Source: Thalassiosira profunda (Eukaryota > Bacillariophyta > Thalassiosirophyceae > Thalassiosirales > Thalassiosiraceae). From it: a DNA stretch of 15,669 nt. Position numbers and translations under genes: made by a program. This document shows, piece by piece, positions 8,475 to 15,669 of the stretch. Under the pieces are notes generated by a model that ran no database searches, had not been told where the DNA came from, and saw nothing but the letters and a program-made list of their open reading frames with translations. Location of the stretch: positions 1 through 15,669 of the forward strand of contig JALLAP010000264.1 in the NCBI GenBank assembly GCA_036939355.1. The letters run 5' to 3'. Positions within the stretch are counted from its first letter, which is position 1; each line of letters starts with the position of its first letter.

Positions 8475-11400
8475 ATGTCCGCCGCTGCTACATCCAGCAG
8501 CAACGTCAAAGTTGCCGCCGGGTATGTCCTCCAGGAGCGGCTGGGATCCGGCTCCTTCGCCACCGTCTACCGAGGCGTGCGGCTGGCCGAATACCAGCAG
8601 GCCATCAGCAGCGCCTCGCAGACGCCGCCCCCGGCCGACGCCATCGCCGCCATCAAGGCCATCTCGCGCTCGTCCAAGAAGCTGACGAAGAAGGTGCTGG
8701 AGAACCTCGATATGGAAATTGCCATCCTGCGGACGTACCGGCACCCGAACATCGTCTGCCTGCACGAGGTGCAAAAGACGGATAGGCACTTTTACATGGT
8801 GCTGGAATTCTGCGGCGGGGGCGATTTGCAGCGGCTGATACGCACGCGGCAATCGGGCCGATTGTCCGAGAGGTTGTGTCGGCGGCTGGTTAGGGATTTG
8901 GCGGCGGGGTTGGGATTTCTCTGGGGGAAGGAGCTGGTGCACCGCGACATCAAGCCGCAGAATTTGCTGCTGACGGCACCGCTGCCCCCGGAGGACGAGG
9001 GGGACAATCCACCCAGGGAAGATGCCAAGCGTGCTCTGGCAGGTTTGACGGGGAATCATTTTATGCTGAAAATTGCAGACTTTGGATTCGCGAGGCACTT
9101 GTCTGGTGTTGATTTGGCTGAGACAATGTGTGGCAGTCCTCTGTACATGGCTCCGGAAATTCTGGTGAGTACAGTCGCTGGACTTTGTTGTTGTTCCCTT
9201 CGTTTGCCTCGCTCGCATTACTGACTGTCTCGTCCTTGATCATACAGTCCGGCGAGAAGTATGACGCCAAAGCAGATCTGTGGTCGGTTGGCGCAGTGCT
9301 GTTCGAGATGATTGCCGGCAAAACGCCGTTCCACGGAGAGAATCATCTGGACTTGCTGAGGAATATCAAGACGAAAGCGGTGCGGTTGCCAGCTAACGTG
9401 AAGGTCTCAAAGGAATTCGTCAAACTGTTGAAGTTACTGCTTGATCGTAAACCCCACAACCGGGCGACGTTCGATGCCTTCTTCGATGCAAGCGAGGCGC
9501 TCGTGGCGCTTGGATGCAATNAAACCCCACAACCGGGCGACGTTCGATGCCTTCTTCGATGCAAGCGAGGCGCTCGTGGCGCTTGGATGCAATGGCACAC
9601 CCGCCGTTCCGGCATCGTCGACCCGTGGCCTGACAGCTGACAATGCGACGAACGACGAGAGTGCCTCAGTGCCCAGCTCTGGGCAGAAGATTGTCGACAG
9701 GGAGGTCTGCGCCCAGATGAACCTCTGTGCCATCTCAGAAAACGAGGGTGGAGAAGAATCATTCAATCAGGGCAACGGCAATGGAGCGGCCAGTCTGGCC
9801 ACTGTTGCCACCCTGGGAACGGTCAATCAGCAACAATTGCAACAGGTACGTGTTCGACATTCAATGGTCGCGTCGATTATTGTGCCGTCGTCTCAAACAC
9901 ACATCCTGAATGCGCCATTACAGGTCCGACCGGAACACATGACCAAGCCCGGAGTCGTCACGCCTCCCCTCAACCCAATATCGGCTGCGTTGCCACCGCC
10001 GGCTCTACCCACTGGAATGCCAGGTGCCGCACAGCAGCAGGGCAGACCATCTGTCTTTACCCCACTTCAAGGAAGCCCCAGTCTTTCGCCTGCTGTCCGT
10101 TACGCCAACCCTCCTCCCTTCTCACTTGGAGGGGCGGCCGAGAANAAGCCCCAGTCTTTCGCCTGCTGTCCGTTACGCCAACCCTCCTCCCTTCTCACTT
10201 GGAGGGGCGGCCGAGAATTTTCCTTCACTTCCACAACATCAACATGCGCTGCCTCCTCCAAGGCCAGGGCCATACCCTACCGCACACCAACAGCAATTGG
10301 CAGCGAACTACCAACCAAACAACGCCATCGTGGCGAGTAGGAGAAATGCGAGTCCAAGGACTTCTAGCCACGGGTCCCAATCGACTGACTCGGGGTTTGT
10401 CATGGTCGAGCACAGCGGCAGCAGAAGCAAACCTGGTAGCGGTCAGAACTCCCCGGCGACTTCGACTGGCGGTTTTGGTCAACCTTCTGGGTCTCCGCAC
10501 AACTCTGTTGGCCGGGTCACCATCCTCAATGCAAGAAACAACATGGGCATTCTTGGCACCTCGCCTGGGACTGGACGAGCTCTTGTGGGAAAAATGATGA
10601 TGGGATCTCCGTCAAAGTCGTCCTTCACGCCTCCGTCCTCGTCTGGCATGGGTCCGTTCAACTTGTCTCCGCGCGCGGCCCTTCGCAGCGGAGGATGTTT
10701 GGCCCACATCGATTCGCTTGCCCGCATCCTGGCTGCGGCAGAAGACATTGGCCGCCGGTCCATCACGGTTGCGCATCTGGGCGACGTGCGTGCTTACTTG
10801 GCAATGGGGCTTCTGGTCGCTCACAAGGAGGAAAGCCAATTATCATCTATGTCTACGGGCTCACCCATGGAGGGTGTAGATGAAGGGAAGAAGAGCGACA
10901 CGCCCCAAAGGAGCAACTCGACAAAGCTGTCATCGACCAAAGCCGCTATCGAGGAAGAGGAGGAGGAATTGCCGTTTGCTATGACATCGTCAGAAGATTC
11001 TCCCAGCAACGCTGCACCCATTTCCGGGAGCAAGAGTTCGTTGGAACAACGTGCGGCAGTGGTCCAAGTCCACTTCCGAGAGGCGTTGCTGTGCTACTTC
11101 AAAGCGCTTTCGATGATGAAGGGCTCGATCTCCGCCGCTCAGCGGGTGACAAAGGAAGTCGAGGAAGTCGATCCTTCTACGGGACAGCCAACCGCAAACA
11201 ACAAAAATCCATATGCGCCATTGAAGGAGCGTTGCTCTGCGAGCCTTGAGTGGCTTCGCGGGCAGTTTTCCGCCGTCCTGGAGAGGGCCGATGCGGCCAA
11301 CGAGCAAATATCGAAGGTGCAAAAAGCCAGCNGGGCAGTTTTCCGCCGTCCTGGAGAGGGCCGATGCGGCCAACGAGCAAATATCGAAGGTGCAAAAAGC

Positions 11401-11707
11401 CAGCCCTTCTGAAATGGGTGGAGGCGTGGAGGCTTCCGTCTGCGTGGAGGAACTGATTTACAATCATTCTCTCAAGTGCGGTCGCGAAGGCGCCGTCAAG
11501 CAAATCATGGGCCATTACGAGGCGGCGAGGACTTGCTACCGTTCCGCGGGGCTCTTGGCCGAGACGCTGCTTATGGAGTCGAAGGTTATGGACGAAGATC
11601 GAAATGTCCTAGAGGGATACGTCCATTCCTTTGCAGATCAGATCATGGAGCTCGACGGGTTGATCCGAATCGAAATGAAGAAAGGGAGCCTGGCTTCGAA
11701 GAGCTAG
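8475..11707 (+). CDS. ATG1: Atg1/ULK-like serine/threonine kinase, three exons
   Basis: Exons are 8475-9164, 9248-9845 and 9924-11707. Discounting three 73-bp artefacts (72-bp copy plus N at 9521, 10145 and 11332), the frame is 951 codons including the stop, a 950-aa protein. The kinase domain covers about 17-320 and has all key residues: glycine loop GSGSFATVY (24-32), Lys61, Glu81, HRD Asp158, Asn163, DFG Asp202 and APE 226-228. EFCGGGDLQ and the GSPLYMAPEIL activation segment are typical of Atg1/ULK. A Ser/Pro/Gln-rich linker follows. Then come two helical regions at about 640-675 and 754-950 (FREALLCYFKALSMMKG; YHYEAARTCYRS-type helices), resembling the tandem MIT-like C-terminus through which Atg1/ULK binds Atg13. 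The expected role is starting autophagy. Odd point: an acidic insertion at about 167-195 between catalytic loop and DFG. Another MIT-bearing kinase such as ULK3 is an alternative. Confidence 0.75.
9165..9247 (+). other. Kinase intron 1 (83 bp)
   Basis: The donor GTGAGT follows the APEIL codons directly (phase 0) and the acceptor is CATACAG ending at 9247. Splicing joins MAPEIL to SGEKYDAKADLWSVG, an uninterrupted kinase sequence, so both boundaries are well supported. Confidence 0.92.
9449..9593 (+). repeat. 72-bp duplication around N9521 (assembly join)
   Basis: Bases 9449-9520 and 9522-9593 are identical and separated by one N. The kinase frame is correct up to 9520 and again from 9522 in another frame. 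Treating one copy plus the N as an artefact restores continuity, so the duplication is probably not in the organism. Confidence 0.93.
9846..9923 (+). other. Kinase intron 2 (78 bp, in frame)
   Basis: The donor CAG-GTACGT and acceptor TTACAG are good matches to consensus. The intron is 78 bp, a multiple of three, and contains no stop in the kinase frame, so the reading frame survives with or without removal. It falls in the low-complexity linker, so protein homology cannot decide. Splice-site quality favours an intron. Confidence 0.65.
10073..10217 (+). repeat. 72-bp duplication around N10145 (assembly join)
   Basis: Bases 10073-10144 and 10146-10217 are identical around a single N, in the Pro/Ser-rich linker of the kinase. 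It has the same 72+1+72 structure as the other three sites. Confidence 0.93.
11260..11404 (+). repeat. 72-bp duplication around N11332 (assembly join)
   Basis: Bases 11260-11331 and 11333-11404 are identical around a single N, in the C-terminal helical domain of the kinase. It shifts the frame by one base. Confidence 0.93.
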
Positions 11708-11875
11708 AGCATCGCCATACGCTCCAGCAAACTGGCTTTCAAGCTTATGGGGGGTCGCGGGAGCTGTACTGATATCATCTAAAACATGTTTGAATAGAGT
11801 GTATGCGGTCGTAATCAGAGGGGCGGATGTGCTTTGTTCTGGGCCCGTGCCTCAATGCAAGAAGGCCAGATGATG
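11708..11875. other. Convergent intergenic spacer, kinase/REV7
   Basis: This 168-base spacer separates the TAG stops of two convergent genes, so their 3' UTRs probably meet or overlap. No terminator-like structure or polyadenylation signal was identified with confidence. Confidence 0.5.
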
Positions 11876-12812
11876 CTAGTTGCAATACATTCCAAATTGC
11901 ATGGACATGCCACAGCTGGGCAGATGGACGTCTTTGATCGGCCGAAGCGATCCCATTTTGCTCTGCTGGGTACCGTCNCATGCCACAGCTGGGCAGATGG
12001 ACGTCTTTGATCGGCCGAAGCGATCCCATTTTGCTCTGCTGGGTACCGTCGTCCGAGGCAGCTGTGAAGAGGCAGGACGATTGTTCGGGTTGGAGCCACT
12101 CTCCCCTCTTCAGAGCCTTTGCCAATTCGGGACACAAGGAATCTGCACTTCTTTGCTCCTTTTCTCCATCTGCAAGGGCACCGCTGGACCGCTTCTTCTC
12201 CTCTTCCCTCACGTGCAGGCAAAGCTTGAAGCTCATGTTCTCGGGTTTCTCGTCCCTTCGTCTCCTCCTCCTCCGCAAGGACAACACTCGCAGCAGGCAT
12301 TCTCGCATTGCACTTTCCAGCTGCGATCGTGCATTGGCCACCAACTCCGCGTCCCGCGAGATGGCACTTTGTCGCTGCAAATCCTCAATGTCCATGGGCT
12401 CGTTGCTGCATCGTTTGCCCTCCAAATCGGCCTCCTCTGCGCCGCCAATGATATCTGCCATCTGAAAGGCAAAGACGAATCGCTCCACCGTCGTCGTTCC
12501 CCCGGTGCGCTCTCCCATTTCTCTCCCGCCATCCCTCCTGTGCGCCACCTCCTCCTCCAATATGACCAGACTCAGAGAACCGGCATCGCCCGAGACGATG
12601 CAGGGAACGGCCACCTTCAAGAACCCTGAAATGTACTCGCCGACCTGCGGGACGCGGGACGCATGGCACCGGACCCCGAGGTGGCGGTGGAGCACGAAGC
12701 TGTCGGGGGGATAGATGGAGCGCGAGTGGAGCAGCTCGTGCAGGATCGCCTCGAGGGTCGATCCGAGGAGCGCGGAGAATTGCAGGGACGGGGCGGGGGG
12801 CGGCTTGGACAT
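11876..12812 (-). CDS. REV7: REV7/MAD2L2-like HORMA-domain protein
   Basis: Discounting the 73-bp artefact at 11978, the frame from the ATG at 12812 to TAG (11876-11878) is exactly 288 codons, a 287-aa protein against about 210 aa for human MAD2L2. An in-frame ATG at 12881 would add 23 residues; 12812 is preferred because the HORMA fold begins soon after it. Matches to the REV7 pattern run in order: LEAILHELLHSRSIYPPDSF (20-39, family helix and YP...F), a SLSLVILEEE strand (79-88), VERFVFAFQM (109-118), MSFKLCLHVREE (193-204) and a closing SLRPIKDVHLP segment (264-274) in the safety-belt position. Extra length comes from insertions at about 89-106, 119-160 and a poly-Arg run at 180-186. REV7 is the accessory subunit of DNA polymerase zeta, binding REV3 and REV1 in translesion synthesis. 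A MAD2- or other HORMA-type role is less likely but possible. Confidence 0.75.
11906..12050 (+). repeat. 72-bp duplication around N11978 (assembly join)
   Basis: Bases 11906-11977 and 11979-12050 are identical around a single N, inside the 3' end of the REV7-like gene on the minus strand. Left in place it gives a false C-terminus. Discounting it returns a frame ending in TAG at 11876-11878. Confidence 0.93.
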
Positions 12813-12980
12813 GGCGTTGGTGGCGCACGAGATGATGAGCTTTGTTGTTGTGTGCTTTGACCAGTTGTCTGGACAATGCAATTATTGCGCAGCAGCTGCC
12901 GTTATGTGACGTAACGTATCTGTGAGCGTACCTACTCCATTTGCAAGTCTTCCCATCGAGGTGCTCTAGAAGCTCTCATT
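12813..12980. promoter_or_regulatory. Divergent promoter region, REV7/FtsH
   Basis: The two genes start on opposite strands 168 bp apart (291 bp if FtsH starts at 13104), so both promoters must lie in or near this stretch. It includes TTATGTGACGTAACGTATC at 12901-12919, in which TGACGTAA resembles a bZIP/CRE-type site. The site's use is speculative. Confidence 0.4.
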
Positions 12981-15293
12981 TTGAGACCCAGAGGTCGGAT
13001 GGCCAGAACATTCGACTTCGCCACCCGCGCACCACCCAACGTCGGCGGAACAGGCGTCGCGGCATGGCTTGCGTTCCTGTCAGCGGCGCAGTGCACTGAT
13101 ATCATGAGGCAAGCAGCTCTGTACCGGGCCGCGGCGCTGTCCGCGGCCGCGCTGCAGCGGAGATCGGCGTCGGCATTGCACATGTCCTTGGCGCCCACCA
13201 GCACCCTCCGACGGCCCCTGTTCGCCCCCTTCCCTCGGTTCGCGCCCCTCGCTCCCAAAAATGACAAGGCCGCGCTGCACGCCACCCCTCCCTCGGTGCA
13301 TCCACCGCTGCATGACTACCATCAACGATTGCACCCTACTCCGCAAGCGGAGCCGTCAATGCGTTCTGCAATTCGGTCGTTCAGAAAAGGAACGGGGGGT
13401 TACGTCCAGGACATTCGATACTCGCAATTGCTCAAGCTGGTCAGCAAAAAGAGGATCGAGAAGGTGACATTCAATGCCGATGGAACTCAACTCGTTGGAC
13501 AGCTCTATCCTCCAAAGAAGAGGATCATTTCCCTTTTCAAGAGGCCAAAGCAACCATATCAATCGCAGCAACGAGTGCGGATACAACACCTGCCCAACGA
13601 TCCCGGACTCCTCAACACGCTCACTGATCACAATGTGGACATATCGGTGTCATCCTCGTCCAACTTTGCGTCAACTCCTGGAGGAATCATCTCGTCCATA
13701 TTCCGCAGACTGTTCTTTCCCATATCGGTGTTTGCGGGCCTCTTCTTCCTGATCCGGAGGAGCGGCATATCGCCCTCCTCTCCCTTGGCTATGGCCCGCA
13801 TGAAACCGGCCTTCAACTTTGCCGCAAGTACCAATGTCACCTTTGACGACGTGGCGGGGTGCGACGGGGCCAAGCTGGAGTTGGCCGAGATTGTGGACTT
13901 CCTGAAGCAACCGCAATCATACACAAACAACGGATGCATCATCCCGCGCGGGGTGCTCATGCACGGCCCGCCGGGGACGGGCAAGACGTTGTTGGCCAAG
14001 GCCGTCGCTGGGGAGGCCGGCGTGCCATTTGTGAGCATATCGGGATCCGAGTTTGTGGAACTGTACGTCGGAGTCGGCGCCTCTCGGGTCAGAGAATTGT
14101 TTTTCCAAGCAAAAAAGAATGCCCCGTGCATCATATTCCTGGACGAGATCGATGCGGTGGGTAGACAACGCGGGGCGGGGTATGCCGGTGGAAATGACGA
14201 ACGCGAACAAACCATCAACCAAATTTTGGTGGAGATGGACGGTTTCGATGGCAACCCAGGCATCATTGTGATGGCGGCAACGAATCGGCTGGATATCCTG
14301 GACGAGGCCCTTCTGCGTCCAGGCCGATTTGATCGAAAGGTAGCGGTGGATCTACCAGATGTGCAAGGAAGGAAACGCATCCTTTCTGTGCACTCGAGAG
14401 GAAAGCCACTGGAGCCAGATGTCGACTTGGATGCCATTTCTCGTCGAACTCCTGGGTTCAGCGGAGCAGAGCTCGAGAACCTGCTCAATGAGGCAGCCTT
14501 GTCGGCAGCAAGAGCTGGCAAATCTACAATAGGCTGGATTGAGGTAGATGATTCGTTGGATAAGCTCATGGTCGGGATCGAAAAGCGTGGCGGGACTACG
14601 ACGCTGTCGAAGAAGCAAATTGAGATCGTTTCGTATCACGAGGCCGGGCACGCGATCTGTGGAGCCCTCATACCCAACTATGATCAAGTGCAAAAGATCA
14701 GTATCATCCCACGCTCCAACGGTGCGGGGGGACTCACCTTCTTTTCGCCCGAAGAGAGTCGTCTGGAAAGCGGCATGTATTCAAAGCAGTATTTGGAGAG
14801 CCAACTGGTGGTGGCGTTGGGCGGGCGTGTGGCAGAGGAGATCATATTTGGCGAAGACTTGGTCACGACGGGCGCTTCCAACGATCTCGAACACGTCGCT
14901 GGAATTGCAAAGCAAATGGTCAAGCAGTTTGGTATGAGCGACGCGGTTGGACCCATTGCCCTCTCCTCGCCCTACGAAGGAGGGCCATTCATGGGCCGCG
15001 AACTGGGCCTGCGTCAACGGAACCTCTGGGGATCCAAGCTCATGGGCTTGGTGGATTCAGAGGTCGAACGATTGGTCAATAACGCATATACAAAAGCCAA
15101 AGCGATTCTGGCCGAGAACCGCGAGCTGCTGGATCACGTGGCTTATACTTTGTCCGAGAATGAAGTCGTGACTGCCGAGGAGTTCCAGATGATGCTTCTG
15201 CTGTTCAACGCCAATGTAACTGAATACAAACTGATGGGTGGCGAGAGGAACCGGGAGCATCTTCCGTTTCAGGACTTTCCCGACAATGTGTAG
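12981..15293 (+). CDS. ftsH: Plastid-type FtsH ATP-dependent zinc metalloprotease, nucleus-encoded
   Basis: A single exon of 770 codons. Walker A GPPGTGKT is at 329-336, Walker B IIFLDEID at 384-391, and the second region of homology carries Arg fingers R446 and R449. The pore motif is YVGVG from Y362. The zinc site is HEAGH (553-557) with probable third ligand D635 in GASNDLEHV. All key residues are intact, so it should be an active protease, not an inactive FtsHi type. RRTPGFSGAELENLLNEAA and VQKISIIPR are close to cyanobacterial and thylakoid FtsH, which degrade damaged photosystem II subunits such as D1. One membrane segment is clear (about 243-258). The usual first one was not seen. The first 130 residues are Ala/Arg/Pro-rich and targeting-like. 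M42 (13104) starts an amphipathic MRQAALYRAAALSAAAL stretch and is an alternative start. Plastid location is favoured by core similarity; a mitochondrial location cannot be excluded. Confidence 0.9.
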   Translation: MRPRGRMARTFDFATRAPPNVGGTGVAAWLAFLSAAQCTDIMRQAALYRAAALSAAALQRRSASALHMSLAPTSTLRRPLFAPFPRFAPLAPKNDKAALHATPPSVHPPLHDYHQRLHPTPQAEPSMRSAIRSFRKGTGGYVQDIRYSQLLKLVSKKRIEKVTFNADGTQLVGQLYPPKKRIISLFKRPKQPYQSQQRVRIQHLPNDPGLLNTLTDHNVDISVSSSSNFASTPGGIISSIFRRLFFPISVFAGLFFLIRRSGISPSSPLAMARMKPAFNFAASTNVTFDDVAGCDGAKLELAEIVDFLKQPQSYTNNGCIIPRGVLMHGPPGTGKTLLAKAVAGEAGVPFVSISGSEFVELYVGVGASRVRELFFQAKKNAPCIIFLDEIDAVGRQRGAGYAGGNDEREQTINQILVEMDGFDGNPGIIVMAATNRLDILDEALLRPGRFDRKVAVDLPDVQGRKRILSVHSRGKPLEPDVDLDAISRRTPGFSGAELENLLNEAALSAARAGKSTIGWIEVDDSLDKLMVGIEKRGGTTTLSKKQIEIVSYHEAGHAICGALIPNYDQVQKISIIPRSNGAGGLTFFSPEESRLESGMYSKQYLESQLVVALGGRVAEEIIFGEDLVTTGASNDLEHVAGIAKQMVKQFGMSDAVGPIALSSPYEGGPFMGRELGLRQRNLWGSKLMGLVDSEVERLVNNAYTKAKAILAENRELLDHVAYTLSENEVVTAEEFQMMLLLFNANVTEYKLMGGERNREHLPFQDFPDNV

Positions 15294-15334
15294 ATAGTGG
15301 ACAGAAACTAGACATGTACATATGAACGAAGTAA

Positions 15335-15669
15335 TTATAACTCGTTGTCCTCCTCTATCCACTCGTTCACCACGTACTCGTACTCTATGCCATCCTCGTC
15401 GAAAAAGTCTCCCTCCTCATCGAAAAAGTCTCCCTCCTCATCGAACATACTCCCCTCTTCAATAGCATGCCCGCCTGTGGCAAGCACAAAGAGGTGCCCT
15501 TTCACCTCTTCTCCTTTCTCCATTCTTGGCACAATGTGTTCGTATCCGATGATATCGTACCCAGCCTCGTCTGCCACTTTGGAAACGTATGCCTTCGAGT
15601 GAGCGTACCTGCCAGAACTCTGCAGCGCCCATCCTGATGGAGGAGCGTCCTCGTCGTCTATTCGCTCGC
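15335..15669 (-). CDS. SAM-dependent methyltransferase, C-terminal part (gene runs off the window)
   Basis: On the minus strand the frame is open from the window edge to TAA at 15335-15337, about 110 codons, with the 5' part missing. The segment GWALQSSGRYAHSKAYV, followed by an A-E-A-G-Y stretch and a closing KGHLFVLAT strand, matches the end of class I methyltransferases of the TPR-linked, UbiE-like kind (COG4976-like). There a GW.L..SGR.AHS..YV loop precedes the last strands. The SAM-binding part is outside the window, so substrate and reaction are unknown. After the fold comes an acidic tail with a 7-residue repeat (DEEGDFF). The stop is 41 bp from the FtsH stop, so the genes are convergent and very close. 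The first in-window ATG lies well inside the domain and is not a real start. Confidence 0.6.
   Translation of the reverse strand, partial: ERIDDEDAPPSGWALQSSGRYAHSKAYVSKVADEAGYDIIGYEHIVPRMEKGEEVKGHLFVLATGGHAIEEGSMFDEEGDFFDEEGDFFDEDGIEYEYVVNEWIEEDNEL
15399..15440 (-). repeat. 21-bp tandem repeat, two copies plus a partial one
   Basis: The unit TCGAAAAAGTCTCCCTCCTC plus A occurs at 15399-15419 and 15420-15440, followed by a partial TCGAA. Being 21 bp, it keeps the methyltransferase frame and encodes two acidic DEEGDFF units in its tail. Slippage could change the copy number without breaking the frame. Confidence 0.85.

Noticed and set aside
8181..9218. Long open frame on the minus strand opposite the kinase exon 1
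   Set aside because: It is the complement of well-supported kinase codons in GC-rich DNA, with low-complexity Gln/Arg/Gly composition and no domain.
9449..12050. The 72-bp duplicated blocks as true repeats, CRISPR-like arrays or exon duplications
   Set aside because: Each pair is unrelated to the others, has one N between copies and breaks the frame; a fixed assembly overlap explains all four.
13628..14569. 313-codon minus-strand frame opposite FtsH
   Set aside because: It mirrors the conserved AAA core; the Ser/Ala/Pro-rich product has no domain and FtsH on the plus strand is certain.

Overview
The window is nuclear DNA from a eukaryote, most likely an alga with a complex plastid (stramenopile- or haptophyte-like). 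Three short GT-AG introns (67, 83 and 78 bp), an Atg1/ULK-type kinase, a Rev7-type HORMA protein and a cyanobacterial/plastid-type FtsH behind a long N-terminal targeting-like region support this. The lineage is an inference; no marker here fixes it. Genes are tightly packed and lie on both strands.

Layout: (1) 264-3054 (+) is a two-exon gene for a 907-aa beta-propeller-like protein of unknown function. (2) 3150-7859 is a 4.7-kb DNA transposon with inverted terminal repeats next to TA dinucleotides. It carries a broken transposase gene: a small N-terminal ORF, a helix-turn-helix plus DDE/DDD transposase, and what reads as a GIY-YIG nuclease domain at the C-terminus. In-frame TAG codons and one frameshift interrupt it. 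(3) 8475-11707 (+) is a three-exon Atg1/ULK-like kinase. (4) 11876-12812 (-) is a REV7/MAD2L2-like HORMA gene, convergent with the kinase. (5) 12981-15293 (+) is a nucleus-encoded FtsH protease, divergent from REV7. (6) 15335-15669 (-) is the C-terminal end of a SAM-dependent methyltransferase, convergent with FtsH and cut by the window edge.

Four single Ns (9521, 10145, 11332, 11978) each sit between two identical 72-bp copies. This is the signature of contigs that overlap by 72 bp being joined with an N instead of merged. Each artefact adds 73 bp and breaks a reading frame. Discounting them gives a 950-codon kinase frame and a 287-codon REV7 frame, both exact multiples of three, so these genes are intact in the organism.

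The genes do not form a pathway: autophagy signalling, translesion DNA synthesis or spindle/meiotic HORMA function, and plastid proteolysis are unrelated neighbours. The most interesting object is the transposon, because a GIY-YIG-like domain fused to a DDE transposase is an architecture I do not recognise as a named family.
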